Source of the DNA: an uncultured Collinsella sp.
Lineage (GTDB): Bacteria > Actinomycetota > Coriobacteriia > Coriobacteriales > Coriobacteriaceae
Length of the DNA: 35,359 nt
Assembly (NCBI GenBank): GCA_900541795.1
Contig: UQLC01000021.1
Location: 1 to 35,359, forward strand
Direction of reading: 5' to 3'
Part shown: piece after piece, positions 1-9,229 of the stretch
How the letters are laid out: every line of letters begins with the position of its first letter
Numbering within the stretch: the first letter of the stretch is position 1
Notes under the pieces: model-generated
Database searches by the model: none
Told to the model about the DNA's origin: nothing
Seen by the model: only the letters and a program-made list of their open reading frames with translations
Made by a program: the position numbers and the translations under genes

Positions 1-38
1 TGACGGCCTGAACAATCGTCAATATCGGTCGGAGGGGT

Positions 39-118
39 GGCTTTGTAAAGCCGTTCGTCTCCACCCGCGTAGCGGGTGGTTTAAAGCTGGCCGCTGCGCG
101 GCCAGCAGACTAAAGTCT
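39..118. repeat. cluster of four short perfect hairpins at the left edge
   Basis: Four inverted repeats lie head to tail in 80 bases: GGCTTT/AAAGCC (39-52), CCACCCGC/GCGGGTGG (61-79), GCTGGCCGC/GCGGCCAGC (86-106) and AGACT/AGTCT (107-118). No coding frame is convincing here. Such arrays occur at ends of IS200/IS605-type elements and in REP-like repeats, but no transposase is in the window, so identity as a mobile-element remnant or structured RNA is inference. Confidence 0.5.
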
Positions 119-120
119 TG

Positions 121-152
121 AATAAAAAGGGCGCGTCCATACGGACACGCCC
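121..152 (-). terminator. intrinsic terminator after ftsZ
   Basis: On the minus strand a 10-bp GC-rich stem (arms 143-152 and 129-138, one G-T pair) with a 4-base loop is followed by a T-rich tail at 128-121. It lies 26 bases past the ftsZ stop and probably ends transcription of the whole dcw cluster. Confidence 0.85.
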
Positions 153-178
153 CTGCGCACAACAATGCAAAGAACGAC

Positions 179-1333
179 TTAGAAGCTACCGCGCTTCAGG
201 AAGTCGGGAAGCTCGAACTGATCGTTGCCGAAGTTAGGAAGCTCGGTGCCACCGACGTTGCGGGTCGGAGCGGCCTGAGCCGGGCTCGTGGCAGGAGCGG
301 TGCGCTGCGGCTCAGCGGAGGCAGCGGCCTTGCTCTGAGACTGCTGAGCAGCAAAGAGCTCGTCCTGACGGTTGACGTTGGAGTCGGAGAAGCCCGTAGC
401 GATGACGGTGATACGCACCTGATCGCCCAGGGACTCGTCGACAACGGTACCGAAGATGATGTTGGCCTCGGGGTCGACGGCGTTGGCGACAACGTCGGCG
501 GCGTCGCTGATCTCCTGGATGCCCAGGTCCTTGGAACCGGCGATGGAGAGCAGCACGCGCGTGGCGCCATCGATGGAGCTCTCGAGCAGCGGGCTGGAGA
601 TGGCCTGCTGGGCAGCGTCGACGGCACGGGTGTCCCCAGAAGAGGTACCGATACCCATCATGGCGGTACCGGCCTGCTTCATGATGGTCTTAACATCGGC
701 GAAGTCCAGGTTGATGATACCGGGGACGGTGATGAGGTCGGTGATGCCCTGGGTGCCCTGGGAAAGGACGCCATCGGCAATCGCGAAGGCCTCGAGCATG
801 GTGGTCTTCTTCTCGGCGATGTCGAGCAGCTTATCGTTAGGGATGACGATCATGGTGTCGACGCAATCGGAGAGGGTCTTAATGCCCTCCTCGGCGCTCT
901 TCTTGCGCTTGCGGCCCTCGAAGGTGAAGGGCTTGGTCACGACGGCGACGGTCAGCGCACCGACCTCGTTCATCGCGATATCGGCAACGATGGGAGCAGC
1001 GCCGGTACCGGTGCCACCGCCCTCGCCGCAGGTGATGAACACCATGTCGGCGCCAGCGAGCGCCTCGGCAATGTCGTCGCGGGACTCATCGGCAGCCTTG
1101 CGGCCAACCTCGGGGTTGGCGCCGGCGCCCAGGCCGCGGGTAAGGTCGGTGCCGATGTGCACCTTGATATCGGCATCAGAGATCGCGAGTGCCTGAGCAT
1201 CGGTGTTGATGGCAACAAACTCGACGCCGCGGATGCCCTCTTCGATCATTCGATTGACCGCGTTGGTACCGCCGCCGCCGACGCCGACCACCTTAATGAC
1301 GGCAAGGTAGTTGTTGATCTCTGTCTCGTGCAT
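179..1333 (-). CDS. ftsZ: cell division GTPase FtsZ
   Basis: FtsZ is the tubulin-like GTPase that polymerises into the mid-cell ring and recruits the division machinery. The protein (384 aa from this start) shows the N-terminal GGGG-x-NAV nucleotide-binding segment, the tubulin signature GEGGGTGTGAAP, and the T7-loop region NLDFADVKTIM. A variable Ala/Gln/Pro-rich linker leads to the C-terminal tail peptide ELPDFLKRGSF, the usual docking site for partners such as SepF. The start at 1333 is chosen because GGAGG lies 7 bases upstream; an in-frame ATG 30 bases further upstream lacks a good site and adds non-conserved residues. It is the last gene of the dcw cluster but is preceded by a 199-base spacer, so it probably has its own promoter. 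No ftsA is present, as is usual in Actinobacteria. Confidence 0.98.
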   Translation of the reverse strand: MHETEINNYLAVIKVVGVGGGGTNAVNRMIEEGIRGVEFVAINTDAQALAISDADIKVHIGTDLTRGLGAGANPEVGRKAADESRDDIAEALAGADMVFITCGEGGGTGTGAAPIVADIAMNEVGALTVAVVTKPFTFEGRKRKKSAEEGIKTLSDCVDTMIVIPNDKLLDIAEKKTTMLEAFAIADGVLSQGTQGITDLITVPGIINLDFADVKTIMKQAGTAMMGIGTSSGDTRAVDAAQQAISSPLLESSIDGATRVLLSIAGSKDLGIQEISDAADVVANAVDPEANIIFGTVVDESLGDQVRITVIATGFSDSNVNRQDELFAAQQSQSKAAASAEPQRTAPATSPAQAAPTRNVGGTELPNFGNDQFELPDFLKRGSF

Positions 1334-1389
1334 GTCGGTCCTCCGAACAAAGGTTATAGCCATAGCATGGGTCGACCCCTGCGCACATT

Positions 1390-1403
1390 AACCTTCAGGT
1401 TGA
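1390..1403. promoter_or_regulatory. MerR-operator-like motif upstream of ftsZ
   Basis: AACCTTCAGGTTGA contains the palindrome AACCT-TC-AGGTT. Nearly the same 14-mer, one base different, occurs upstream of mraZ at 15913-15926. The ftsZ-ftsQ spacer also holds a GTCAA-ATAA-TTGAC palindrome at 1455-1468. I could not assign a convincing -35/-10 pair for ftsZ; CATAAT and TATAAC boxes are present without good -35 partners. Confidence 0.35.
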
Positions 1404-1532
1404 AAGTAAATGCAAAGGTAAACCGTATTATGGTTGCACATTATGAACGTATCAGTCAAATAATTGACCGTGAAAACCAAACAAACCAGATAAACGGCGT
1501 GGTATGGCCACTCAACAAAGCATCAACCAGCG

Positions 1533-2789
1533 CTATGAGGTCGGAGCATTCCTAAATGTGTAGTTGCCCGGAGAGCGCACATTGATATACGTTACGCCCT
1601 CTACCTGCGAAAGCAACTTGGTGACTACGCGTTCCTTCTTGGCGATATCGTCCGAATCGCCCAGCGACACCTCAATGCCGTTATTGAGGTTTGCCGAGAT
1701 GGCTTCGACCGAAGGCGTGGAAATATCCTTGACTTGTCCCAAGAACTCGCTCGAAAAACCACGCACATAATCCAGGCCGGCCTTAACGGCCTTGGAGCTC
1801 ACCGCCTGGCCGGAAACTGGAGCGACATCCGCCGAGACATCAGTCAGCAACACCGCGCCATAGTGCTTAGCGAGCGCCAGTGCGGCATCGATGCCGGTCA
1901 GGGTATTTGAGCCCTGCCCTGTCGTGATGACGTTGCCCTGGTCGTCCACTTCGACCGACGTCGACAGCGGGGCGATCCAGGTGTCATCATCCCCGATGGC
2001 CCAGGCTAGGTCATCGGAGCTGATATAGGCAATTGCGATGACCTTGCGCTCCATAGGCGTAATGATGAGCGTATGCGGGAACTGACGCTGAACATCCACG
2101 CCCGAGACCCACGGGTTCTGCTTGAGGTCCTCGGTAATCTGGTCGGGATCGACGTTAAAAAGCGACGTTCCCTCGGGCAAATCGATCAGCTGGATAGCAT
2201 CGTGCTTCGTCACATGCTCGCTGCCTTGAATCTGAATATCAGTGGCGGTAAACAATCCAGAGTTAATCACCACGATGGCAACGACGACGAGCACGGCCAA
2301 GACGGCCAGAACGCCGCCCACGATTTTGCCTTTGCCTGTAACGACAGAAGCGGCGTCTGATGTTTTATTTGCCATCGCCCCAAGTGAAGACAACGGGTTG
2401 ACGCCTTTTTTACCCGAAGGCTTCTTGGCGGTAGCCGGCACCGATGTCAGCGAGCGCGGTTTCGATGCGCCCAGCGTGCGACCCGGACGCAGCGTTTTAG
2501 TTCCCGTCGGTGGCTTAGGAGTTGCCATGGGACGGGCAGGCTTGGCGCCCATAACAGGCTTTGACGTCACCGAGGGACGCGAGGACTTTTTTGCGGCCGG
2601 ACGATTACCGAGCTGCGAGCCGACGACCGGACGACTGGTCTGTCGAGCATGCCCGACAGACTTAGAGTGCGCGACGGTATTGCGTTGAGGTTTGGCAGGC
2701 GTGCCGGAACGCCCTCCGGCGCGGCGGAAGGTGGGTTTCGATGCTCTAGAAGCCGAGGAATTTAACTTCCGGTCTGAGCTCGATGCCAT
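1533..2789 (-). CDS. ftsQ: cell division protein FtsQ/DivIB
   Basis: FtsQ/DivIB is a single-pass membrane protein that links cytoplasmic and extracytoplasmic division proteins, together with FtsL and FtsB. This 418-aa version begins with about 155 residues of low-complexity Pro/Lys/Arg/Ser-rich sequence predicted to be cytoplasmic. A transmembrane helix follows at about 156-176 (GGVLAVLAVLVVVAIVVI). Next comes the POTRA domain (about 180-250: FTATDIQIQGSEHV, GTSLFNVD, PWVSGVDVQRQFPHTL, I-x-P-MERK), then the FtsQ beta domain. The gene overlaps the 3' end of murB by 44 bases, and GAGGGAGG sits just before the start. The long basic N-terminal tail is much longer than the short tail of E. coli FtsQ. 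Confidence 0.9.
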   Translation of the reverse strand: MASSSDRKLNSSASRASKPTFRRAGGRSGTPAKPQRNTVAHSKSVGHARQTSRPVVGSQLGNRPAAKKSSRPSVTSKPVMGAKPARPMATPKPPTGTKTLRPGRTLGASKPRSLTSVPATAKKPSGKKGVNPLSSLGAMANKTSDAASVVTGKGKIVGGVLAVLAVLVVVAIVVINSGLFTATDIQIQGSEHVTKHDAIQLIDLPEGTSLFNVDPDQITEDLKQNPWVSGVDVQRQFPHTLIITPMERKVIAIAYISSDDLAWAIGDDDTWIAPLSTSVEVDDQGNVITTGQGSNTLTGIDAALALAKHYGAVLLTDVSADVAPVSGQAVSSKAVKAGLDYVRGFSSEFLGQVKDISTPSVEAISANLNNGIEVSLGDSDDIAKKERVVTKLLSQVEGVTYINVRSPGNYTFRNAPTS

Positions 2790-3657
2790 ACGCCTCCCTC
2801 ACCTTTCCGTGCACATGTCTGATAACCGCGGCAACGTCATCGGCCGAGGCAGTTCCGTTATTAACGATAAAATTAGCGTGAACGGGCGAAACTTCCGCGC
2901 CGCCAATCGAAAAACCCTTTAATCCACAATCCTCGATAAGCTTGCCCACGCTCGCATCGGGCGGGTTGCGAAAGACCGACCCGCAGGATGCGCGACCCAT
3001 GGGCTGTGTACGCTTGCGCCTCGTCAGGTACCGCTCCATGCGCTCGCGAATGTCGGCCTTGGGCGCCAGTTTAAGCTTGAGCACGCACTCGAGGATGATC
3101 TCATTGCGGGGAAGGCTACATTCGCGGTAGCCCCAAGTGATCTCGGACCCCGCATAATGTTTGATACCGGATGCCGGGTCAAACGTTACGACATCCTCAA
3201 CCAGCGAGCCAATCCACTCGGTCCGTGTGCCGGCATTCATAGATATCGCACCGCCAACCGAACCAGGGATGCCAACGGCAAACTCAAGGCCCGAGAGGCT
3301 ACGCGACAGGGCATCGTTGACCAGGCGCGCAAACATCACGCCCGCACCGACCGTCAGCGTACAACCGTCATCGGCAACAACCGTGCGCTGAAACTCACGT
3401 CCGAGCGAAATGACGGCGCCGCGATAACCGCCATCGGCAACCAGCAGATTGGAGCCCTTGCCGATGATGACCCACGGCACCTGCTCGCGATCGAGCACCG
3501 CCACGGCGCGGCGGAGGGCATGATAGCTATGGCACGTCACAAAGAGGTCGGCCTTGCCGCCGATACGATAGCTCGTATGACGCGCAAGGCGCTCGTCCTC
3601 GATCACATCCGTGTCGATCATGCCCGAGAGCGCCATGACGGCGTTAAACAGACCCAT
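2746..3657 (-). CDS. murB: UDP-N-acetylmuramate dehydrogenase MurB
   Basis: MurB reduces UDP-GlcNAc-enolpyruvate to UDP-MurNAc with FAD and NADPH, the second committed step of peptidoglycan precursor synthesis in the cytoplasm. The 303-aa protein has the FAD-binding segments GKGSNLLVADGG (about 66-77) and GIPGSVGGAISMNAG. The proton-donor serine lies in SCGSVFRNP (Ser227), and the conserved late glutamate is in RPEVKFLG (about 297). It starts 5 bases after the murC stop with only a weak ribosome-binding site, so translation is probably coupled; ATGs at codons 8 and 13 are alternative starts. The 3' end overlaps ftsQ. A murB between murC and ftsQ is a common arrangement in dcw clusters of Gram-positive bacteria. 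Confidence 0.96.
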   Translation of the reverse strand: MGLFNAVMALSGMIDTDVIEDERLARHTSYRIGGKADLFVTCHSYHALRRAVAVLDREQVPWVIIGKGSNLLVADGGYRGAVISLGREFQRTVVADDGCTLTVGAGVMFARLVNDALSRSLSGLEFAVGIPGSVGGAISMNAGTRTEWIGSLVEDVVTFDPASGIKHYAGSEITWGYRECSLPRNEIILECVLKLKLAPKADIRERMERYLTRRKRTQPMGRASCGSVFRNPPDASVGKLIEDCGLKGFSIGGAEVSPVHANFIVNNGTASADDVAAVIRHVHGKVREAYGIELRPEVKFLGF

Positions 3658-3662
3658 TAGAC

Positions 3663-5081
3663 TTAAGCGTCTTTCTTGGCAGTCAGATACTCAATGAACT
3701 CGGGACCGACGGTCGTAACGTCACCGGCACCCATAGTGAGCAGCAGGTCGCCCTCGCCCACCATCTGCTCGAGCTCCTGATTGAGCTCAAGACGGCTGGA
3801 GCAGTACACGACCTCCTTGCCAGGATGCTTGGCGCGCACGGTATCGGCGAGCATCTTAGAGGTGACACCCGGAATGGGCATCTCGCCAGCCGAGAACACA
3901 TCAATCAGCAGCAGTTTATCGGCATTGGCAAATGCATCGGCAAAGTCGTCGCACAGGGCCTGCAGGCGCGAATAGCGGTGCGGCTGGAACACGACGTCGA
4001 CGTGCTTGTAGCCCAGCGACGAAGCAGCAGCAAGCGTCGCCTTGATCTCGGTGGGGTGATGGCCGTAATCATCGACCACGGTGATGCCATCGATATCGCC
4101 CACGTGGGTAAAGCGACGGCGGACGCCCTCAAAGCTCGAGAGCGCCTTGGCGGCGGCGTCGATGTCAAGGCCCAGGACATGGGCGACGGTGAGCACCGCC
4201 GTGGCGTTGAGCATGTTGTGGCGACCGGGATTGCTCTTGATCTCCACAGCGTGCTCAGTGCCGTCCTCAAAGCGAACGATAAAATCGCTCTGGATGCCCT
4301 TGACATCCGGGTGCATGCAGACGATGTCGTTGCTCTCGGCAAAGCCGTAGGAAAGCACGTGACGACCCGTCGACTTGGCGAGCTCGACCAGATGCGGGTC
4401 CTCACCGCAGACGATGACGGTGCCGTCCTCGCCCACCAGGCTCATGAATTTGGCGAAAGTTGCCTCGATCTCCTCGATACCCGAGTAGTGATCGAGGTGG
4501 TCGGCCTCGACGTTGGTCACGATGACCACGTTGGGGTTCAGGAACAGGAAGGAGCTGTCGGACTCGTCGGCCTCAGCGACAAAGTAGTCGCCCGAGCCGT
4601 TCTTGCCGTTCGTGTCATAGCCCTCGACGATGCCACCGATCAAGAAGCTCGGATCCAGACCCATGCGGTCGAGCATGGTGGCGCACATCGAAGACGTGGT
4701 GGTCTTGCCATGCGTGCCGGCAACAGCGACGGTGGTGTAGCCGTGGCCCAAAGCAGAGAGCATCTTGGCACGGGGCCACACGGGAATACCAAGCTCGCGA
4801 GCGCGCACGAGTTCAGGGTTGGACTCCGGAATAGCGGTGGAGACAACAACCACGTCGGGCTTGACCTCGTCGATCGTGGCGGCCTCATGGCCCACATGCA
4901 CCTTCACACCAGCGCGGGTAAGCTGGCGGATATAACGTGACGTCTTAAGGTCGGAGCCGGTAACGGCATAACCGCGCTCGTGAAGAACGAGGGCGATGCC
5001 GCTCATGCCGGCGCCGCCGATACCGATAAAGTGGGCGCTCTTAAACTCGGGCGCTGAGGTTGCAGTCTGGGAATCAGCCAT
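3663..5081 (-). CDS. murC: UDP-N-acetylmuramate--L-alanine ligase MurC
   Basis: MurC joins L-alanine to UDP-MurNAc using ATP. The 472-aa protein shows the N-terminal Rossmann motif GIGGAGMSG (about 20-28), the ATP loop GTHGKTTTS (122-130) and the central NVEADHLDHY motif. The C-terminal domain carries DDYGHHPTE, typical of MurC. The start at 5081 (MADSQ) has AAGGAG 11 bases upstream; an in-frame ATG 27 bases further upstream adds a short unconserved extension. A 97-base gap separates it from murG, longer than most gaps in this cluster, but no clear promoter was seen there. Confidence 0.97.
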   Translation of the reverse strand: MADSQTATSAPEFKSAHFIGIGGAGMSGIALVLHERGYAVTGSDLKTSRYIRQLTRAGVKVHVGHEAATIDEVKPDVVVVSTAIPESNPELVRARELGIPVWPRAKMLSALGHGYTTVAVAGTHGKTTTSSMCATMLDRMGLDPSFLIGGIVEGYDTNGKNGSGDYFVAEADESDSSFLFLNPNVVIVTNVEADHLDHYSGIEEIEATFAKFMSLVGEDGTVIVCGEDPHLVELAKSTGRHVLSYGFAESNDIVCMHPDVKGIQSDFIVRFEDGTEHAVEIKSNPGRHNMLNATAVLTVAHVLGLDIDAAAKALSSFEGVRRRFTHVGDIDGITVVDDYGHHPTEIKATLAAASSLGYKHVDVVFQPHRYSRLQALCDDFADAFANADKLLLIDVFSAGEMPIPGVTSKMLADTVRAKHPGKEVVYCSSRLELNQELEQMVGEGDLLLTMGAGDVTTVGPEFIEYLTAKKDA

Positions 5082-5178
5082 GTGCTCGTGTACTCCTTGC
5101 GTAAACACTGCCTGTAACCCGTTAACTGTACCGCACCTACCGCATCAGCGCGAGGGCGACCGACGATATCCCGTCTAA

Positions 5179-6294
5179 CTAACGCAAACCCTCTACCGCA
5201 TCCGCCAGAAGAGCGGCGGCCCTATCCTGAGCCAGACCACGCGCCGCCTGACGCATGGCATCGCGCGCCGCCGCGTCATCGACCAGGTGCAGCAGTTCAT
5301 CGGCAAAGGCAGAACCGTCGATATCGGCATCGGCGCAGAGCACGCCGGCCCCAGCGTCGACCAGATAACGGGCATTGGTGGTTTGGTGGTCGGCCGTCGC
5401 ATGCGGGTACGGCACGAGCACCGAAGGCACGGCGAGTGCAGCGATCTCGGCCACGCTCGATGCGCCCGAACGCGAGAGCACCAAATCGGCAGCAGCCAGC
5501 ATATCGCCCATGTTGTCGATGTAAGGCTGGACGCGGTAACGCTTCGCCTCCTCGGGCGTCAGCGCCAAAGCGCGCTCGGTCTCCTCAAAGCCGTCGGCAC
5601 CCGTCGAATGCAACACATAGAGGTTCTTGCGCGAAAGCAGCTCGTTTTTGAGCGAAGCCACACGCTCGTTGAGGTGCTGGGCGCCAAGTGAACCGCCAAA
5701 GACGAGCAGCAGCGTAGCGTCCTCGGGAACGCCAAGTGCCTTGCGGCCGCGAGCGCGATCGCCCTCGATCACCGAGCGACGTACGGGGTTGCCGGTCATG
5801 AGCACGTGGTCAGGGTCACCTTCGCGCTCAAAGACCGAACGCGCTGCCGGCACCGAGATGCACACGCGGGCGGCGTGGGAGTTCATCATCTTGTTGGCCA
5901 GGCCCGGAACAGAGTTCTGCTCATGCAGCAGATACGGAACGCCCGCGCCCTTGCACCACCCCAGCAGCGGAACCTCGACATAGGCACCAAAACCAATGGC
6001 GGCATCGGGCTTGCCGACCTTTGAGAAATGACTGGCGAGCGCACGCTTGGCTTTGTTGACACGCCACAGCGAGGTCAGCGCCGTCCAAGGACGGGAGCGG
6101 TCGAAGCCCGTGACCGTAATGGGCACAAAATCAAACCCAGCCTCGGGGACCAGACGACCCTCGAGCTTGCGCGACTGGCCCACGAACACAACGTGGTGGC
6201 CACGGTCACGCAGCTCTTCGGCCAAGGCGAGCGCGGGGTTGATGTGCCCGGCCGTGCCGCCGGCTGCAATAGCAACGGTCATTTTATCGGTCAT
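5179..6294 (-). CDS. murG: UDP-GlcNAc:lipid I N-acetylglucosaminyltransferase MurG
   Basis: MurG transfers GlcNAc to lipid I to form lipid II on the inner face of the membrane. It is a GT28-type enzyme with a GT-B fold. The 371-aa protein has the first G loop GGTAGHINP (12-20), HEQNSVPGLAN, GFGAYVEVP, the second G loop FGGSLGAQHLN, and a UDP-binding stretch with SRSGASSVAEI and PYPHATADHQTTNA. The start at 6294 (MTDK) has GAAGGGA about 6 bases upstream and overlaps the end of ftsW by 11 bases, which suggests coupled translation. Confidence 0.97.
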   Translation of the reverse strand: MTDKMTVAIAAGGTAGHINPALALAEELRDRGHHVVFVGQSRKLEGRLVPEAGFDFVPITVTGFDRSRPWTALTSLWRVNKAKRALASHFSKVGKPDAAIGFGAYVEVPLLGWCKGAGVPYLLHEQNSVPGLANKMMNSHAARVCISVPAARSVFEREGDPDHVLMTGNPVRRSVIEGDRARGRKALGVPEDATLLLVFGGSLGAQHLNERVASLKNELLSRKNLYVLHSTGADGFEETERALALTPEEAKRYRVQPYIDNMGDMLAAADLVLSRSGASSVAEIAALAVPSVLVPYPHATADHQTTNARYLVDAGAGVLCADADIDGSAFADELLHLVDDAAARDAMRQAARGLAQDRAAALLADAVEGLR

Positions 6295-7777
6295 GGTAGT
6301 CCCTTCGTACACGCGGTCCCTGGTCGTCGGTACGCAGACGCGCCGACGGGTCCGAGTTCAAATCGATTCGATTATATCCGCCGCCCGCGTTGCGAGGGCT
6401 GGGGCGCTGAGGACGACCTTGCGGCGCCGTTCGCTGACGCGGGCGGGCTGCCGGCTCGGTCGCAGAGCCATCCAGGACGGTAAAACCGTTACGCGAAGAT
6501 CGCTCGCCGCGCACGTGGGGCACGCCGGCGGTACTCTCATCCATAACGGCAAAGCTCTCGCGGCGGCGGTCATACTCATCGCGGCGGGCGCTCTCGTACG
6601 AAACGCGCAGGATCAACCCGGCAAGCATGAGCGACACAATAATCGACGAACCGCCGTAGCTAATAAACGGCAACGGTTTGCCCGTCATGGGAAACACGTT
6701 GAGGATGCCCAGCGCGTTAATCAAAAACTGCACTGCGAGAATGACCGCGGAGCCAGACGCCATAAGCGCGCCCCGGCGATCGGTCGCCTGCTCGGCAATG
6801 CGAAACGCCGAGTAGATCAGCATCGCAAACACCAAGAAGAACAGCACGGTTCCGACAAAACCGACTTCCTCGCCAATGATGGCCAGGATGTAGTCATTGT
6901 GCGCCTCGGGCAGATACGAGTACTTCATGGTTGAGTTGCCGATGCCACGGCCGAACAGACCGCCCGAGGCAAAGGCCATAATGGCAAGCGTGGCCTGATA
7001 GCCGTCACCATACTCGTCGGCCCAAGGGTTCAAGGCAACCTGAATACGCACCATACGGTACGGCTCTGCGACAAGCGCAATCACGATCACGAGAATGCCG
7101 AAGATTAGCACGCCAATGATAAATCTGGGGTCGAGACCCGCAAACAACGCCATGCACATGAGGGTCAACAGAATGATCAGGACAGTACCGAAATCGGGCT
7201 GGATAAAGATCAGAAAGAGCGAAATGCCCAGGTAGATGCCCATCTTGCGAAGGAATTCGTTGATGTTGCCACCGGGCGAAAAGAAGCGATCAAGCATGAT
7301 GGCCGAATACGCAATGGCAAATGGCTTTAAAAACTCGGAAGGCTGGAACTGAATACCGGCGATGTTAAGCCAGCGCGTGGCGCCACGGCTGCCGCTGCCC
7401 ACCAAGAACACCAGAAACAGTAGCCCTATCATGCCTATGAGGAAGATCCTGAGCACATCCTCCCCAAACCAGCTGTCCGGCAAAACGCGCACGATGGCAA
7501 TCAGCGCCAGAACACCGACCACGGCAAACGCGGCCTGTCGACCCAGAAAAAACGTCGCCGAGCCATTCTCGTGCAGCGCCTCGACCGAAGACGCCGAGTA
7601 CACCATCAGCAGGCCAAAGCACACCAAGGTAAACAGGCAGGCCATGAATATCAAACGGGGGCGCATGATACGGGCGGGAACGCCGGCAATATAGCGTTCG
7701 CTAAACGTCTGCCCGCCGCGACCGGAACGCGGTGTGCTGCGCCGCGAGGAAGCACGGTCCGAGTCGGGCCTCCTCAT
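6284..7777 (-). CDS. ftsW: SEDS peptidoglycan glycosyltransferase FtsW
   Basis: FtsW polymerises lipid II at the septum as partner of the class B PBP. The protein (497 aa from this ATG) has about ten transmembrane helices and the SEDS signatures WLNIAGIQFQPSEFLK, QPDFGTVLIILLT, SYLPEAHNDYILAIIGEE and MTGKPLPFISYGGSS. Both ends are extended: a basic N-terminal tail of about 35 residues and a C-terminal cytoplasmic tail of about 95 residues rich in Arg, Pro and Gly. The tail carries two similar short motifs, SFAVMDESTAG and GFTVLDGSATE. The start is uncertain: a GTG at 7804 with AGGGG 6 bases upstream, or a TTG at 7810, would add 9 or 11 residues and close the gap to murD. Confidence 0.93.
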   Translation of the reverse strand: MRRPDSDRASSRRSTPRSGRGGQTFSERYIAGVPARIMRPRLIFMACLFTLVCFGLLMVYSASSVEALHENGSATFFLGRQAAFAVVGVLALIAIVRVLPDSWFGEDVLRIFLIGMIGLLFLVFLVGSGSRGATRWLNIAGIQFQPSEFLKPFAIAYSAIMLDRFFSPGGNINEFLRKMGIYLGISLFLIFIQPDFGTVLIILLTLMCMALFAGLDPRFIIGVLIFGILVIVIALVAEPYRMVRIQVALNPWADEYGDGYQATLAIMAFASGGLFGRGIGNSTMKYSYLPEAHNDYILAIIGEEVGFVGTVLFFLVFAMLIYSAFRIAEQATDRRGALMASGSAVILAVQFLINALGILNVFPMTGKPLPFISYGGSSIIVSLMLAGLILRVSYESARRDEYDRRRESFAVMDESTAGVPHVRGERSSRNGFTVLDGSATEPAARPRQRTAPQGRPQRPSPRNAGGGYNRIDLNSDPSARLRTDDQGPRVRRDYHDR

Positions 7778-7813
7778 ACCTTGTCGGGGGCTCTCCTCTC
7801 TCACCGGCAACCC

Positions 7814-9220
7814 CTATTCCATTTGCGATTTCGCCGCAGCGGCAAGCTGGGCCACATAGTCCTTAAACACGCGGCCGCGCTCCTCATAGCCCGAGAACTC
7901 ATCGAACGAAGAGCAGGCAGGAGAAAGTAAGATCACGTCGCCACGGCTCGACAGCGAACGGGCGACGTCCACGGCATCGCGCAGGTCATCCGCCTGGGCG
8001 ATATCCACGTCACCATCGACATCGGCCTCGTCCATAGCGGCGGTAAAGCGCTCGCGCGCATCGCCAAAGCAAACGACCGAGCGCACGTTGTCCATAACGA
8101 CGCGGGCAAAGTCCGCAAGCGGCGTACCCTTATCGTGGCCGCCGAGCAGCAAGATCACGTCGTCATCGGGAAATGCCGTCAGTGCCTTCTCGACCGCATC
8201 GGTGTTAGTCGCCTTGGAATCGTTGACGTAGCGCACGCCGTCAATCTCGCCACACGGCTCCACGCGGTGCTCGAGCGGCTGGAACGAGGCCAGACCGCGG
8301 CAGACACCGTCGACATCGGCACCGACTGCCAAGGCAGCCGTGGCAGCGCACAGGGCATTGATAACATTGTGATGGCCCGAGATCTTGAGCTCGGATGTAG
8401 CGATGAGCGGGGTCTCGACACCCTTCAGACGCACGATCATCTTGCCATCGCGCACAAAGGCGGCATCCTCGCCCTCAGGCTCGTCAAAGGCAACCTTGCA
8501 GATGCGACGACCCGGCGTGTAGATGTACTCATCGAACTCGTGAATGCCGGCGTCTTCGACGTCGACAACCACCAGATCGTCATCGACCATATTGTCAAAC
8601 AGTTTGATCTTGGCAAGCGCATAGTTCTTATGACTCTTATGCCAGCCCAAGTGGTCGGGAGTGATGTTGAGCAGCACCGCCACGCGGGGGTGGAGCTCGG
8701 TTGTCGTAGCAATCTGATAGCTCGAGAGCTCAGCCACAAACCACTCGTTGTGGGCTCGACCGTCAATCTCGTTGACCGGCGGCTCGCCGATGTTGCCGAC
8801 AGCAACGCTGGCCTCGCCGGCAGCCTTAAGCAGATAATCAGTCAGCGACGTGGTGGTCGTCTTGCCGTTGGTGCCCGTGATGGCAATCCAGTTATCGGGC
8901 GACAGGCGATAGGCAAACTCGGGCTCACCCATAATCTGGGCGGCATGCTCGCGCCCAGCCTTAAAGAAGCCCGAGAACTCCGAGATGCCCGGGCACGTCA
9001 CGCATACGTCATAGGCGCCCTCGACCTGTTCGGTCCCATAGACAAACGACGCACCAGCAGCCTCGAGCGCACGCGTGGCGTCATTGGGCTCAGAGGTGCC
9101 ACCGCCATACACGGTAACGGCACTTACGCGCTCGGGATGTGCCAGCGCCCAGCGGGCGACATCGAGACCGGATTTGCCCTGACCCAAAACGAGCAGGCTA
9201 AAGACATCAGCAAGAGACAT
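7814..9220 (-). CDS. murD: UDP-N-acetylmuramoyl-L-alanine--D-glutamate ligase MurD
   Basis: MurD adds D-glutamate to UDP-MurNAc-L-Ala using ATP. The 468-aa protein contains an N-terminal UDP-binding domain (LVLGQGKSGLDVA), the ATP loop GTNGKTTTTS (116-125), the central LNITPDHLGWH followed by HKNYALAKIKLF, where the carbamylated lysine region lies, and the C-terminal NDSKATNTDA motif typical of MurD. It starts 9 bases after the mraY stop; no strong ribosome-binding site is visible, so coupling to mraY is likely. Confidence 0.97.
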   Translation of the reverse strand: MSLADVFSLLVLGQGKSGLDVARWALAHPERVSAVTVYGGGTSEPNDATRALEAAGASFVYGTEQVEGAYDVCVTCPGISEFSGFFKAGREHAAQIMGEPEFAYRLSPDNWIAITGTNGKTTTTSLTDYLLKAAGEASVAVGNIGEPPVNEIDGRAHNEWFVAELSSYQIATTTELHPRVAVLLNITPDHLGWHKSHKNYALAKIKLFDNMVDDDLVVVDVEDAGIHEFDEYIYTPGRRICKVAFDEPEGEDAAFVRDGKMIVRLKGVETPLIATSELKISGHHNVINALCAATAALAVGADVDGVCRGLASFQPLEHRVEPCGEIDGVRYVNDSKATNTDAVEKALTAFPDDDVILLLGGHDKGTPLADFARVVMDNVRSVVCFGDARERFTAAMDEADVDGDVDIAQADDLRDAVDVARSLSSRGDVILLSPACSSFDEFSGYEERGRVFKDYVAQLAAAAKSQME

Positions 9221-9229
9221 GAAAGACCA

